64,000 bases of DNA from Sphingomonas glaciei (GCF_023380025.1 NZ_CP097253.1:868001-932000); one strand, 5' to 3'; numbered from the stretch's first letter, positions 36,302 to 46,543 are shown. A program made the numbers and translations. Notes: generated by a model not told the origin, from the letters alone.

Positions 36302-38536
36302 TCAATCATCCTGGAAGCGGTTGCTGCGCGGAAAGCCGAGTGGCGCCATCCGTCCGCTCGCGCCCCGGATCGCCTTCCATTGCGTCAGATCGCCTTCAGT
36401 CCGGGTCCGCCCACTGTCCCCGCCCATGCTCCAGCTGAGGCCTTCGCCGGCCTTGAGCAGCGCAATGTCGGCGAGGCCGCCGTCGCGGTAACGTTGCAGC
36501 TGCACACCCGATCCGCGGCCCATCTCGGGCAGTTCGGACAGGTTGAAGACCAGCAGCTTGCGGTCGTCGCCGACCACCGCCACGGCCTCGGCACCCTCGG
36601 GTACCAGGCGCAGCACCTGCAACTTGGCGCCGGGGCGCAGGTTCATCAGTTGTTTGCCCTTGCGGGTTTCGGCCAGCACCGCCTCGCCGCTTGTCAGGAA
36701 ACCGCGGCCATCGCTGCTCGCCGCCATCAGGCGCGCGCTGGGCCTGACCACCAGCATCGCCGCAATCTCGACCTCGGCCTGCAGGTCGAGCGACAGCCGG
36801 ACCGGTTCGCCAAGGCCGCGTCCGCCCGGCAGCTTGTCCCCTCCGAGCGTATAGACCCGGCCATTTTCGCCCGCAATCAGGATCTTGTCGGTGGTCTGGG
36901 CATGCAGCGGCCGGCCCCACAATTCGTCGCCTTCGCGGAACTTGAGGGTCGCGAATTCCTCGGGCGCCAGATGCCCCTTCATCGCCCGGATCCAGCCGCG
37001 CGCGGACAAGATGACGGTGATCGGCTCCTTTTCGATCATCGCCGACCAGTCGATCTCGGCCCGCGCCGCTAGCGGCTTCTCCTCGATGGTGGTCCGGCGC
37101 GCGTCGCCGAACTTGGTCTTGACCCCTTCGAGGTCCTTCTTGAGCCGGTTGCGCTGCCGCCGCGGGCTTTCGATCAGCCCGAGCAGGTCCTCGCGCTCCT
37201 TGGCCAGCGCGGTGCGCTCCTTGGCGATCTCCATTTCCTCGAGCCGGCGCAGGCTGCGCAGCCGCATGTTGAGGATCGCCTCGGCCTGCCGGTCGGACAG
37301 CCCGAACTCAGCCATCATCACGACCTTGGGCTCGTCCTCGGTTCGAATGATCTCGATCACCCGATCGAGATTGAGATAGGCGATCAGGAAGCCGTCGAGC
37401 AGCTCCAGCCGGTCCTCGATCTTGCCGACCCGGGTCCGCGACCGGTTGAGCAAGACCTCGATCTGGAACGACAGCCAGGCGGTCAGGCAGCTCTTGAGCC
37501 CCATCACACCCGGCGTGCGGTGCTGGTCGAGCACGTTGAGGTTCAGCGGGAAGCGGATCTCGAGGTCGGTCAGCCGGTACAGGCTTTCCAGCAGCAGCGC
37601 TGGATCGACCGTCCGGCTGCGCGGCTCGAGCACGATCCGCAGGTCCTCGGCGCTCTCGTCGCGCACGTCGGCGAGGATCGGCAGCTTCTTGTTGGAAATG
37701 AGGTCAGCGATCTGCTCAATCAGCTTGGCCTTTTGCACTCCGTAGGGGATTTCGGTGACGACCAAGTCCCATCCCCCGCCCTTCTCCTTCTCCTGCGCGG
37801 CGCGGGCTCGCAGGCGGAAACTTCCGCGGCCACTCTCGTAGGCGGCCAAGATCGTCTCCCGCGCATCGACCACCAGTCCGCCGGTCGGAAAATCGGGGCC
37901 GGACACGAAATCCATCAGGTCGCGCGTCTCGGCCGCCGGATTGTCGATCAGGTGCATCGCCGCATCGATCAGCTCGCTGACATTGTGCGGCGGGATGCTG
38001 GTCGCCATGCCCACCGCGATCCCGCTCGCGCCATTGGCGAGCAGGTTGGGGAACAGGCCGGGGAACACCTCCGGCTCCTCTTCCTCGCCGTTGTACGTGG
38101 CTCGGAAGGCGACCGTCCCCTCGTCGAGGCCCTGCATCAGCTGGGCCGCGATCTTGGTCAGCTTGGCTTCGGTGTAACGATAGGCCGCGGCATTATCGCC
38201 GTCGATGTTGCCGAAATTGCCCTGCCCGTCGACCAGCGGATAGCGAAGCGCAAAGCTCTGCGCCAAACGGACCATCGCATCATAGACCGACTGGTCGCCG
38301 TGTGGGTGGTATTTGCCGATCACGTCGCCGACCACGCGGGCGGACTTCTTGTAGGCACCGCCGGGATCGAGCCGGAGCAGGCGCATCGCCCACAGCAGGC
38401 GGCGGTGGACCGGCTTCAGGCCATCGCGGACGTCCGGAAGCGAACGGGCGGTGATCGTCGACAGGGCATAGACGAGGTAGCGTTCGGACAGGGCCGCGTC
38501 GAAAGGAACCTCGATCTCGGTATCGCTTGGCTGCAT
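36302..38536 (-). CDS. parC: DNA topoisomerase IV subunit A
   Basis: The 744-residue protein is ParC, which breaks and rejoins DNA during decatenation. The active-site Tyr is Tyr121 in [12 protein letters not shown]. The quinolone-determining region reads [14 protein letters not shown], with Gln at the position equivalent to GyrA Ser83, a variation I believe is normal in alphaproteobacterial ParC. The breakage-reunion domain and coiled coil run to about residue 480 ([17 protein letters not shown]), followed by a shorter ParC-type C-terminal beta-pinwheel. Lengths and the absence of the GyrA box favour ParC over GyrA. It is not next to parE here. Confidence 0.95.
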   Translation of the reverse strand: MQPSDTEIEVPFDAALSERYLVYALSTITARSLPDVRDGLKPVHRRLLWAMRLLRLDPGGAYKKSARVVGDVIGKYHPHGDQSVYDAMVRLAQSFALRYPLVDGQGNFGNIDGDNAAAYRYTEAKLTKIAAQLMQGLDEGTVAFRATYNGEEEEPEVFPGLFPNLLANGASGIAVGMATSIPPHNVSELIDAAMHLIDNPAAETRDLMDFVSGPDFPTGGLVVDARETILAAYESGRGSFRLRARAAQEKEKGGGWDLVVTEIPYGVQKAKLIEQIADLISNKKLPILADVRDESAEDLRIVLEPRSRTVDPALLLESLYRLTDLEIRFPLNLNVLDQHRTPGVMGLKSCLTAWLSFQIEVLLNRSRTRVGKIEDRLELLDGFLIAYLNLDRVIEIIRTEDEPKVVMMAEFGLSDRQAEAILNMRLRSLRRLEEMEIAKERTALAKEREDLLGLIESPRRQRNRLKKDLEGVKTKFGDARRTTIEEKPLAARAEIDWSAMIEKEPITVILSARGWIRAMKGHLAPEEFATLKFREGDELWGRPLHAQTTDKILIAGENGRVYTLGGDKLPGGRGLGEPVRLSLDLQAEVEIAAMLVVRPSARLMAASSDGRGFLTSGEAVLAETRKGKQLMNLRPGAKLQVLRLVPEGAEAVAVVGDDRKLLVFNLSELPEMGRGSGVQLQRYRDGGLADIALLKAGEGLSWSMGGDSGRTRTEGDLTQWKAIRGASGRMAPLGFPRSNRFQDD

Positions 38537-38551
38537 GGCCCCGGTGTTAGC

Positions 38552-39733
38552 TTACCCCTCGGCCATCCGCCACGGGGGAAAGCGACGGGATTCGCCCGCC
38601 CGGTAGAGGAAGACGATGTTGCCGGCCGGATCGCGTAGCCGGGCTTCGCGCCACAGCCACGGCTGGTCGCGCGGGCCATGCTCGAACACGAGGCCCGAGC
38701 GGGCCAACGCCTCGACCCGGCTGTCGAGGTCGTCGCACTCGAAATAGACCGCGGTGGTGGGGGCGGTCTCCTCTTCGGGATCGATCTGGACCGAGAAGGT
38801 GGTGCCGCCCCACGCCTCGAACCGGGCGTAGCCATTCTCGGGACTATCGACGATCTGGTGCAGGCCGATCTTGGTGTAGAAGTCGACCTGCTTGGCGTAA
38901 TCCTTGCCGGTGACCGTCACCTGGTTGAGCCGCGGGCTGCCGCCGACGTCGAGCCGAACCTTGCCCTGCCCCATCGGGCCGTGTCCCTGCCCCAGCCCCG
39001 GCGCCTCGAGCAGCGCGATACGGACGAAGTTGCGCGCCTGCGCCACCGCATCGGCCAGCCGCCGGCCCTCGCCCAGCCCGAAGGCGATGGCGCTGGCCAG
39101 CGTGCAGCCAGTGCCATGGCTATGCTCGGTCTCGATCCGGGTGCCCTGCCAGCTGGTAAGGTTATCCTCCTCGATCAGCGCATCGGCCACCGCCTCACCT
39201 TCATCATGCCCGCCCTTCACCAGCACCGCACAGCGATGCTTGGAAACGAGTCCTAGCGCGCCGTCGACCGGATCGTCCTTGCCCGTCAAGCGGGTTAGTT
39301 CAGGCAGGTTGGGCGTGGTCACCGTTGCCAGGTCCATCAGCGCACCGAAGGCTGCAATGGTGGCCTCGTCGGCCAGCGCGGCGCCACTAGTCGCGACCAT
39401 GACGGGATCGAACACCAGCGGCACCCGCGGCTCCATCGCTGCCAGCCGCTCGGCCACCATTCGAGCAGTAAAGGCCGATCCGATCATCCCGATCTTGATC
39501 GCGTCCACGCCGAAGTCGCTAACAACCGAATCGATCTGCGCGAGGACGATCTCGGCCGGCACGTTGTGGACCGCATCGACTCCAAGGCTGTTCTGTGCAG
39601 TGATCGCGGTGATCGCGGTCATCGCATGCCCGCCCAGCATAGTTACGGTCTTGATGTCGGCCTGGATCCCCGCACCGCCGCCGCTGTCCGAACCGGCGAT
39701 GATCAGGATTCGTGGGATCGCCTTGCCTGTCAT
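38552..39733 (-). CDS. thiD: ThiD-VOC fusion: HMP kinase/HMP-phosphate kinase with glyoxalase-like domain
   Basis: The 393-residue protein is a single frame. Residues 1-262 are ThiD, the kinase that phosphorylates hydroxymethylpyrimidine for thiamine synthesis: AGSDSGGGAGIQADIKT at 13-29, FDPVMVATSG, and the ribokinase-type catalytic loop HSHGTGCTLASAIA (GTGC at 207-210). From about 265 a VOC (glyoxalase/bleomycin-resistance fold) module follows (NQVTVTGKDYAKQVDFYTKIGL, then [17 protein letters not shown] near 361-378). The VOC half resembles lactoylglutathione lyase-like domains with a partial metal site. The start ATG at 39733 opens at the kinase; upstream frame is not needed. Function of the fusion is unknown. 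Confidence 0.92.
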   Translation of the reverse strand: MTGKAIPRILIIAGSDSGGGAGIQADIKTVTMLGGHAMTAITAITAQNSLGVDAVHNVPAEIVLAQIDSVVSDFGVDAIKIGMIGSAFTARMVAERLAAMEPRVPLVFDPVMVATSGAALADEATIAAFGALMDLATVTTPNLPELTRLTGKDDPVDGALGLVSKHRCAVLVKGGHDEGEAVADALIEEDNLTSWQGTRIETEHSHGTGCTLASAIAFGLGEGRRLADAVAQARNFVRIALLEAPGLGQGHGPMGQGKVRLDVGGSPRLNQVTVTGKDYAKQVDFYTKIGLHQIVDSPENGYARFEAWGGTTFSVQIDPEEETAPTTAVYFECDDLDSRVEALARSGLVFEHGPRDQPWLWREARLRDPAGNIVFLYRAGESRRFPPWRMAEG

Positions 39734-39758
39734 GGTTCCTGCCCTGCGGCCGCCGGTG

Positions 39759-39959
39759 TTAAGATTTTGCCTTGGCAGCGGCAGCCTTTGAACGCGTCGG
39801 GCGGTCCAGCAGTTCACCCCGGCAATTGGGGCACCGTTCATCCAGTTCCTCGGCGCAGGGCGCACAGAAGGTGCATTCGAAGCTGCAGATGAAGGCGCCG
39901 GGCAGATGCGCGGGAAGCGCCTCGCCGCAGCGCTCGCAAGTCTCCTTCATCGCCAGCAT
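39759..39959 (-). CDS. DUF1272 zinc-ribbon-like protein
   Basis: The 66-residue product is a typical DUF1272 protein: CERCGEALP, then ICSFECTFCAPCAEEL and CPNCRGELLDRP, giving four CxxC pairs that should bind zinc. The tail is short and basic. The ATG at 39959 overlaps the glmM stop as ATGA, so it is translationally coupled to glmM. Function is unknown. An internal ATG at 39950 is a possible alternative start. Confidence 0.93.
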   Translation of the reverse strand: MLAMKETCERCGEALPAHLPGAFICSFECTFCAPCAEELDERCPNCRGELLDRPTRSKAAAAKAKS

Positions 39960-41299
39960 CAGGCCGCCGCCTCTTCCACCGCGGCGCAGATGCGCGCGAC
40001 GACAGTCTCGACCTCGGCCGCATCGTCGCCTTCGGCCATGACCCGGATCAGCGGTTCGGTCCCCGACTTGCGGATGACCAGCCGCCCGCGACCGTCCAGC
40101 TGCCGTTCGGCGTCGGCGATCACCTGCTGCACTGCCTCAGCCTCCAGCGGCGCTCCAGCCTTGAAGCGGACGTTTCTGAGCAACTGCGGGACCGGCTCGA
40201 ACTGAGCGAGAAGATCGCTTGCCCGGCGGTCCTGCCCGACCATCGCGGCAAGGATTTGCAACCCCGCAACCAAGCCGTCACCGGTGGTCGCATGGTCGGT
40301 CAGGATGATGTGCCCCGACTGCTCGCCCCCGACGTTGCAGCCCCGTTCCCGCATCGCCTCGAGGACGTAGCGGTCGCCGACCTTGGTCCGATGGAGCGTC
40401 AGCCCCTCCGCCGCCAGATGTCGTTCCAGGCCAAGGTTGCTCATCACCGTCGCCACCACGCCATCGCCCCGAAGCAGGCCCTGCCGTTGCTGGTCGAGCG
40501 CGATCAGCGCCATCAGCTGGTCGCCGTCGATCACCTTGCCGCGGTCGTCGACCACGATCAGCCGGTCGGCGTCGCCGTCGAGCGCCAGCCCGATGTCCGC
40601 CCCGCTGGCGACCACCGTCTCCTGCAGCAGCTGGGGATGGGTCGAACCACAGGCGTCGTTGATGTTGGTGCCGTTGGGCTGAACCCCGAGCGGGATCACC
40701 TCGGCACCCAGCTCCCACAAGGCGTCGGGCGCGACGTGATAGGCCGCGCCATGGGCGCAATCGATGACGATCTTCAGCCCGTCGAGCCGAAGCGTATCCG
40801 GGAACGTCGACTTGGCGAAATGGACGTACCGCCCGCGCGCGTCCTCGATTCGCTTCGCCCGGCCGATGCGATTGGCCTCGACCAGGTCCGCGTCCTGCTC
40901 AAGCAGCGCCTCGATCGCCAGTTCGTCCTCGTCGCTGAGCTTGAAGCCGTCGGGGCCGAACAGCTTGATGCCATTGTCGTGAAACGGATTGTGGCTGGCC
41001 GAGATCATCACGCCGAGGTCGGCCCGCATCGAGCGGGTCAGCATCGCCACCGCCGGGGTCGGCATCGGCCCCAGCAGGACCACGTCCATGCCCACGCTGG
41101 TGAAGCCCGCCACCAACGCGCTTTCCATCATGTAGCCGGACAGCCTCGTGTCCTTGCCAATCACCACCCGGTGGCGATGGTCGCCGCGAAGAAAATGCGC
41201 GCCTGCCGCCTGTCCCACCTTGAGGGCGATGTCAGCCGTCATCGGCGCCTCATTGGTGAGACCCCTGATTCCGTCGGTACCGAAGAACTTGCGTGCCAT
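39959..41299 (-). CDS. glmM: Phosphoglucosamine mutase
   Basis: GlmM interconverts glucosamine-6-phosphate and glucosamine-1-phosphate for peptidoglycan and LPS. The 446-residue protein starts [13 protein letters not shown], has the catalytic phosphoserine in [15 protein letters not shown] (Ser102), the metal loop [14 protein letters not shown] and the sugar-specificity segment GGEQSGH, with the C-terminal phosphate loop [17 protein letters not shown]. It ends overlapping the DUF1272 gene, and thiD follows on the same strand. Confidence 0.98.
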   Translation of the reverse strand: MARKFFGTDGIRGLTNEAPMTADIALKVGQAAGAHFLRGDHRHRVVIGKDTRLSGYMMESALVAGFTSVGMDVVLLGPMPTPAVAMLTRSMRADLGVMISASHNPFHDNGIKLFGPDGFKLSDEDELAIEALLEQDADLVEANRIGRAKRIEDARGRYVHFAKSTFPDTLRLDGLKIVIDCAHGAAYHVAPDALWELGAEVIPLGVQPNGTNINDACGSTHPQLLQETVVASGADIGLALDGDADRLIVVDDRGKVIDGDQLMALIALDQQRQGLLRGDGVVATVMSNLGLERHLAAEGLTLHRTKVGDRYVLEAMRERGCNVGGEQSGHIILTDHATTGDGLVAGLQILAAMVGQDRRASDLLAQFEPVPQLLRNVRFKAGAPLEAEAVQQVIADAERQLDGRGRLVIRKSGTEPLIRVMAEGDDAAEVETVVARICAAVEEAAA

Positions 41300-41319
41300 G
41301 GCGGGTCCTTAGCGCGGGG

Positions 41320-41985
41320 TCAGCGCAAGGCCCATACCCCTACCGGCAATGGATGAAGCCAGGTCGCGAGGAGGAAGATGGCGGTGCCGCCGAGGAAGGC
41401 TGGCCAGCCGGGAAGCGCGAAGCCCTTGCCGAACGGCAGGTAGCTGGTCTTCGCCACCCACTCGGCCCACGCCTCCCCCAGATGCTTGCGTTTCTTGACG
41501 TCCTGCCCGGCCGCTCCAACCAGCGCCATCACCAGCACAGTCGCGGCGACCACCACCGCCGAGCGCTCGGCATGCACCAGCAAGTGACTCACCGCCCACA
41601 AGGCGAACGACCACATCATCGGGTGGCGGGTGATTCGCATCACGCCGATCGGCTCGCCAATCACCACTTCGCTGCCGGGGCCGAAGGTGACCATCGCCGG
41701 ATTGCGAACGAACGACCCGGCCAGCAGGATGCCCGCCATCCAGGTCAGGACCGCGGAAAGCGGCCAGGCAAATGCCGGCGGCTGCCACAGCCAGTCTTCC
41801 GGCCCCGCGCCCTTCCGGGCCCAGATCATTCCGCCAAAGGTCGCCAGCGCGACTAGGGAATAGAGCCCCTGGAACGCCTTGCCGCCCAGCCGCCTCGCCA
41901 GCGGCTGGCGGAGGGGGTGGGAGAAGAGGAGGTGGGTCGCGACGAAGGCTGAGCCGAAGGCAGCAGTCAGCGCGACCGCACTCAC
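41320..41985 (-). CDS. NnrU family membrane protein
   Basis: The 221-residue protein is a multi-pass membrane protein of the NnrU family: THLLFSHPLRQPLARRLG near the start, and the conserved VMRITRHPMMWSFALWAVSHLLVH around residues 113-138. NnrU was linked to nitric oxide metabolism, and the fold is related to isoprenylcysteine methyltransferase-like and methanethiol oxidase-like membrane enzymes. About six hydrophobic segments are visible. Start GTG 41985 overlaps the stop of the upstream amidohydrolase as GTGA, so it belongs to the peptide-transport operon; why is unclear. Confidence 0.85.
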   Translation of the reverse strand: MSAVALTAAFGSAFVATHLLFSHPLRQPLARRLGGKAFQGLYSLVALATFGGMIWARKGAGPEDWLWQPPAFAWPLSAVLTWMAGILLAGSFVRNPAMVTFGPGSEVVIGEPIGVMRITRHPMMWSFALWAVSHLLVHAERSAVVVAATVLVMALVGAAGQDVKKRKHLGEAWAEWVAKTSYLPFGKGFALPGWPAFLGGTAIFLLATWLHPLPVGVWALR

Positions 41986-43376
41986 CGCCGGTAGGCTTCG
42001 GGCAGGACGCCGCGATCGAGGGTGCGGTAGCGATCGCGCAGCTTGGTCTGGCGGGTTTCCAGCGGCTGCTGCACCCCGTCGATATAGACCGCTTCGGCCG
42101 CGCTCAGATGGTCGAGCGGGTCGCCCGACCAGATGACGAGGTCGCCGCGCCGGCCGGGCCTGAGGCTTCCGACGTCGCCGCCAAGCCCCATCGCTTCGGC
42201 CGGGGCCGAGGTGATGGCGGCAAGAGCCTCACCCCACGACAGCCCGGACGCGCCCGGCAGGCGCGACAGGCCGACGAGGTTGCCGGCATACCAGCGCGCC
42301 CGGAACGCCATCCGCTGCTCGTCGTCATTGATGGTGCCGATCGACACCTTGACCCCAGCGGCGCGCATCCGGCCGATGTTGCTGTGGGTCGAACCGAGGC
42401 TCTCGAAACTGTTAGGAAGCGAGGTCAGCGCCGAGGCGATCACCGGGATGCCCGAGGCGGCAAGTTCGCTCGCCACGGTCCAGCCTTCATCGGCGCCGAC
42501 GATCGCCAGCCGCATGCGCGGAAATTCCCGCTTGAGCGCGATCACCTGGCGAAGGTCGGAGGCCCGCTCGGCATGGACAAGCAGCAATTGCCGGCCCTGG
42601 ACCACCGGGACCAGTGCCACCGCATCGAACCGGGTCAGCAGCACGTCCTGATTGCGCCGCGCCTCGTAGGTGCGATTTTCGTTGGGGTTGGCGACGACCG
42701 GATCCTCGCGCGGATCCTCGCTGCTCCGGCCGCTCTCGCTGCGACCACCGGCGGTGCCGCCGGCAACCTGCCGCGCTTCGCGCAACGCGTTGCGCAGGAG
42801 GGCGTGGGCCGAGGCCCGGCTTCCGCCCGATGTCTCGGCGCCCTGCTCGCCGAGCTCCACATATTGGAACAGGCGGCCACGCGTGACCGGCTGCCCATCG
42901 GCACCGGTGTCGATCAGCGCGCCCTGGCCGGCAAAGATGCTCTTGCCGGTACTCGGCGCGACGATGGCGCGGGTGACGCCTTCGGCTCGATTGATCGCGA
43001 CCGGGGCGGCGTTGGGGTTGATCGCCGGAGCGATGTCCAGCGCGGCGCTGAACGGTCCGTCAGAGCTCTGGTCATTGGCACCCGCCACCGCATCGACGTC
43101 GGCGAGGCCAAGGCGGGAGAAGCCGGCGATGATGCCGGGCGTTACCCACTTGCCGGCGGCGTTCACCACCTGCGCCCCGGCGGGGACTGCAACGCCCTGC
43201 CCGGCCGCGACGACCCGCCCGTCGCGGATCACCACGGTGCCGCTCTGGATCGGCGCCGAACCGTCACCCAGGGCAACGGTGCCGCCGGTGATGGCAATCG
43301 TCTGCGCAGAGGCCGGAGCGGCGAGCGCCACGACCGCAGCGGTGGCAGCCAGCAGCTGCAGTGAGCGGCGGATCAC
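41982..43376 (-). CDS. Amidohydrolase-like protein lacking the HxH metal motif (pseudoenzyme candidate)
   Basis: A 464-residue protein with a signal peptide (LQLLAATAAVVALAAPASAQ) and the small beta-sandwich and TIM-barrel layout of imidazolonepropionase-type amidohydrolases. At the place where relatives have GIIDVHSHLG, it reads GIIAGFSRLG (81-90), so the N-terminal HxH metal ligands are gone. LLVHAERA and TINDDEQ remain, and the C-terminal GSLRPGRRGDLVIW is normal. It is therefore probably a non-catalytic or altered partner of the adjacent intact amidohydrolase. The start GTG at 43376 overlaps that gene's stop. Confidence 0.85.
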   Translation of the reverse strand: MIRRSLQLLAATAAVVALAAPASAQTIAITGGTVALGDGSAPIQSGTVVIRDGRVVAAGQGVAVPAGAQVVNAAGKWVTPGIIAGFSRLGLADVDAVAGANDQSSDGPFSAALDIAPAINPNAAPVAINRAEGVTRAIVAPSTGKSIFAGQGALIDTGADGQPVTRGRLFQYVELGEQGAETSGGSRASAHALLRNALREARQVAGGTAGGRSESGRSSEDPREDPVVANPNENRTYEARRNQDVLLTRFDAVALVPVVQGRQLLLVHAERASDLRQVIALKREFPRMRLAIVGADEGWTVASELAASGIPVIASALTSLPNSFESLGSTHSNIGRMRAAGVKVSIGTINDDEQRMAFRARWYAGNLVGLSRLPGASGLSWGEALAAITSAPAEAMGLGGDVGSLRPGRRGDLVIWSGDPLDHLSAAEAVYIDGVQQPLETRQTKLRDRYRTLDRGVLPEAYRR

Positions 43377-44764
43377 TTCACGTCTCCTTCGCCCGGCTGG
43401 CCAAGCTCGAAGTCGCTGACCGGCCGAATCCGCGGGTTGTTGGCGTCGTACATCAGCGCCCCGTCGATCCACACCCGTTCGGGCCGGGTGTAGGTGCTGA
43501 ACGGATTGCCGTTCCACAAGACCACGTCGGCATTCTTTCCGGGCTTGAGGCTTCCGGTCTGGTCGAAGATGCCCATCGCCTTGGCCGGATTCATGGACAG
43601 CCACTTCCAGGCATATTCCTCGGTGATCGGAAGGCCCGCACGGCGGCCCGCCGCCATCGCCTTGGCCGCTTCCTGGTTGAGGCGCTGGATACCGTTGGCG
43701 TCGTCCGAGTGGACGATCGCACAGGCCCCGGCGCGGTCGACGAAGGCGATATTCTCGCGGATCGCGTCATAGGCTTCCATCTTGAAGCCGTACCAGTCGG
43801 CCCACATCGCCGAGCAGATGCCTTCGCGAGCGAGAATGTCGGCGATCTTGTAGCTCTCCACCGCGTGGTGGAAGGTGCCGATCCTGTATCCGGCCTCCTT
43901 GGAGAGGTCGATCATGTTCGCCATTTCGTCGGCGCGGTAGCAATGGTTGTGGACGAGGATCTTGCCCTCGAGCACGCCCTTCAGCGTGTCCATCGCAAGG
44001 TCCTGCTCGGGGACGTCGCCGCCCTCGGCCTCATACTTGTCCCACTTGCGCTTGTAGGCCTTGGCGTTGATCCAGGTCTGGCGGGTGACGGCGATGTTGC
44101 CCATGCGGGTCGCCGGTCCGCCCTTTTCGCCATAGACCCGCTTGGGGTTCTCTCCGCAGGCCATCTTGAGGCCGTAGGGTGCGCCCGGGAACTTCATGCC
44201 TTGCATGGTCCGCGCCGGCACATTCTTGAGCGTGACCGAGCGGCCGCCGAACAGGTTGGCCGAACCGGGCAGGATCTGCAGCGCGGTGACGCCGCCATTG
44301 GCCAGCGCCCGGCTGAAGCCCGGGTCGTTGGGCCATACGCTATGCTCGGCCCACACCTCGGGCCGGGAGGGACCGGTAGCCTCGTTGCCGTCCTCGTGCG
44401 CCTCGACCGAGGGGGAGGGATAGTCGCCAAGGTGGCTGTGGACGTCGATGATTCCGGGGGTGACATACTTGCCGGCCCCGTCGATCACCTGCGCCCCGGC
44501 CGGGGCGGCGACGGTCTGCCCGACCGCCTGGATCTTGCCATCGGCCAGGAACACCTGCCCGTTGTTGATCCGCCCGCCTTCGCCATCGAGGATGGTGACG
44601 CCGGTGATGACAATCGGTGCGCCCGGATAAGGCTGGTAGGTCGAAGGGAAGGGATCGGACGCGATCCGGATCCTTTCCCCATCATCCTTGTCCGCCGCAC
44701 CGGTGGTGGCGCAGCCGGCCAGCGCCAGCGCCGCCAGCGACGCCCCGATCAGCCCCCTGGTCAT
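43373..44764 (-). CDS. Amidohydrolase family lipoprotein (imidazolonepropionase-like)
   Basis: The 463-residue protein has a lipobox (LAALALAGC, Cys18) and an amidohydrolase fold with the intact GIIDVHSHLG motif (His109, His111), ILVHNHCYRADEM for the next metal ligands, GTFHHAVESYK, and the last Asp in AIVHSDDANG. This set suggests a one- or two-zinc centre hydrolysing cyclic amides or peptides. It is preceded by a POT peptide transporter and followed by a paralogue that has lost HxH; the overlap GTGA couples them. A role in processing imported or periplasmic dipeptides is likely. Confidence 0.93.
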   Translation of the reverse strand: MTRGLIGASLAALALAGCATTGAADKDDGERIRIASDPFPSTYQPYPGAPIVITGVTILDGEGGRINNGQVFLADGKIQAVGQTVAAPAGAQVIDGAGKYVTPGIIDVHSHLGDYPSPSVEAHEDGNEATGPSRPEVWAEHSVWPNDPGFSRALANGGVTALQILPGSANLFGGRSVTLKNVPARTMQGMKFPGAPYGLKMACGENPKRVYGEKGGPATRMGNIAVTRQTWINAKAYKRKWDKYEAEGGDVPEQDLAMDTLKGVLEGKILVHNHCYRADEMANMIDLSKEAGYRIGTFHHAVESYKIADILAREGICSAMWADWYGFKMEAYDAIRENIAFVDRAGACAIVHSDDANGIQRLNQEAAKAMAAGRRAGLPITEEYAWKWLSMNPAKAMGIFDQTGSLKPGKNADVVLWNGNPFSTYTRPERVWIDGALMYDANNPRIRPVSDFELGQPGEGDVK

Positions 44765-44769
44765 CTGCG

Positions 44770-46419
44770 TCAGGCCTTTCGCGGCGAGTTGGGAATGGTC
44801 TCGTCCTGCGGGAACATGCCCGCATCCTGGCCGCGATCGCCGCCCATTTCGGCACGGCCGGCAAGGTCGTCGTCCTGGCCCAGCGTATCGAGGTGCATCC
44901 AGCGCTTCACGATCGGCGAGATCGCAAGCACCGCGACGCCCGCGCCTATCGCGATCCAGCCGAACAGCTGGTAGACGTCGAGCAGGCCCTGCTTGGTGAT
45001 GTCGCCGTCGTGGCCGCCGGTCGCCTCGCCGATCTTGCCCGCGACGAAATTGCCCACCGCGGTCATGTAGAACCAGGCGCCCATGATCAGGCTGGCAAGG
45101 AACTTCGGCGCCAGCCGGTTCATCGCGCTGAGGCCCACCGGCGAGAGGCAGAGCTCGGCGGTGGTGGCGAAGAAATAGTAGGCGAAGACAAGGATCACCG
45201 GGGTCATCACGGCAATGCCCCACGCCTCGGCGCCCCACACGAGGACGAGGTTGGCGAGGCCCATCTGCGCCAGCGCCAGGCCGAATTTGGCGGGTGCCGA
45301 CGGTTCGGCGCGACGCTTGCCGAGGAAGACCCACAGGCCGGCGAAGATCGGCGCGAGGATCATGATGAGGATCGGGTTGATCGACTGGAAGATCGACGCG
45401 GGAACCCCGCCGCGATCGACGAACTTGTCGGTGAACAGGCTCATCGAGCCGCCCGCCTGCTCGAACAGGCCCCAGAACAACGGATTGAGGCTGATCAGGA
45501 ACAGGATGGCGAACATCCGCTCGCGCGGCTCCTTGGGCAGCTTGAAGCTCTCGTACAGCACGTAACCGAGCAGCGAGACGCCGGCCACGACCAGCAGGCC
45601 CTGGATGACGTCCTGATACTGGACCAGCGCCCAGCACACCGCGACGGCGAGGAAGCCAATACCGTAGATCGTGAATTCGGCGTTCCTGCTGAGCGGACGC
45701 GGGGCTTCTCCGGCACCGTTCAGCGCCTTCTTGCCGAGCACGAAGACGACCAGGCCGAGGAGCATTCCGAGACCGGCAAGTCCGAAGCCGTAGCCCCAGC
45801 CGATGGTCTCGCCGAGATAGCCGACGAGGATTGTGCCGATCGCGGCCCCGACGTTGATGCCCATGTAGAACACCGTGTAGGCGCCGTCGCGGCGGACATC
45901 GGTCAGCTTGTAGAGCTGGCCCACCATCACCGAGATGTTGGCCTTGAGGAAGCCCGAGCCGACGATGATAAAGGCGAGCGCGGCCCAGAACACGTTGATG
46001 GTGGGATCATTCTGCCCGCCGACACCCTCGACCGCCATCAGGCTGTGACCGGCGGCAAGCAGCAGGCCGCCGAACAGGACCGCCTTGCGCTGACCGAGAT
46101 AGCGATCGGCGAGATAGCCGCCGAGCACCGGGGTGATGTAAACGAGGCTGGTGTAGGCGCCGTAGATCAGCGTCGCCTTGCCGTCGCTGAACAGCCAGTG
46201 CTTGGTCAGGTAGAAGATCAGCAGCGCGCGCATGCCGTAGTAGGAGAAACGCTCCCACATTTCGGCGAAGAACAGCATGTACAGGCCCTTGGGGTGACCC
46301 GCGAATTCAGGCTCCTTCTGAATGGCGACCTTGGCGCCGGTCGCAAGGAAGAGAGCCAGAACAACGACGGCGATCGCGGTGATCCAATCGCTTTCCTGCC
46401 ACAAACCCATAGGCTTCAT
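44770..46419 (-). CDS. Proton-dependent oligopeptide transporter (POT/PTR family)
   Basis: The 549-residue membrane protein has at least a dozen hydrophobic segments. The POT family signature ExxERFxYYG is present as AEMWERFSYYGMRA, followed by IYGAYTSLVYITPVLGGYLADRYLGQRKAV. It couples di/tripeptide import to protons. It begins an operon with the two amidohydrolases, the first of which starts five bases after this stop, then NnrU. A hairpin and a nitroreductase are divergent from it across 124 bases. Confidence 0.94.
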   Translation of the reverse strand: MKPMGLWQESDWITAIAVVVLALFLATGAKVAIQKEPEFAGHPKGLYMLFFAEMWERFSYYGMRALLIFYLTKHWLFSDGKATLIYGAYTSLVYITPVLGGYLADRYLGQRKAVLFGGLLLAAGHSLMAVEGVGGQNDPTINVFWAALAFIIVGSGFLKANISVMVGQLYKLTDVRRDGAYTVFYMGINVGAAIGTILVGYLGETIGWGYGFGLAGLGMLLGLVVFVLGKKALNGAGEAPRPLSRNAEFTIYGIGFLAVAVCWALVQYQDVIQGLLVVAGVSLLGYVLYESFKLPKEPRERMFAILFLISLNPLFWGLFEQAGGSMSLFTDKFVDRGGVPASIFQSINPILIMILAPIFAGLWVFLGKRRAEPSAPAKFGLALAQMGLANLVLVWGAEAWGIAVMTPVILVFAYYFFATTAELCLSPVGLSAMNRLAPKFLASLIMGAWFYMTAVGNFVAGKIGEATGGHDGDITKQGLLDVYQLFGWIAIGAGVAVLAISPIVKRWMHLDTLGQDDDLAGRAEMGGDRGQDAGMFPQDETIPNSPRKA

Positions 46420-46511
46420 AGAATAATCCCGTGCTTGGACCGGACGGGCCGGCCCTTGAAAAGTGGCCGCACCTTACGCAGCAAATCCCTGTTGCCAAGC
46501 GCATTGTGACA

Positions 46512-46541
46512 GGCGGGCGGGCGCCCTATGTCTCGCCCGCC
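46512..46541 (+). promoter_or_regulatory. GC-rich hairpin abutting nitroreductase start
   Basis: GGCGGGCG at 46512-46519 pairs with CGCCCGCC at 46534-46541, loop of 14, ending two bases before the ATG at 46544. No Shine-Dalgarno is visible, so the hairpin may replace or hide one. It might equally be chance in GC-rich DNA. Confidence 0.35.
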
Positions 46542-46543
46542 CC

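Noticed and set aside
36302..38536. Gln in the quinolone region of ParC as a resistance mutation
   Set aside because: As far as I recall, Gln at this site is common in alphaproteobacterial ParC, so it cannot be called a resistance change.
44765..45637. N-terminal extension of the intact amidohydrolase
   Set aside because: It runs through the POT transporter coding region in another frame; the lipoprotein signal starts at 44764.
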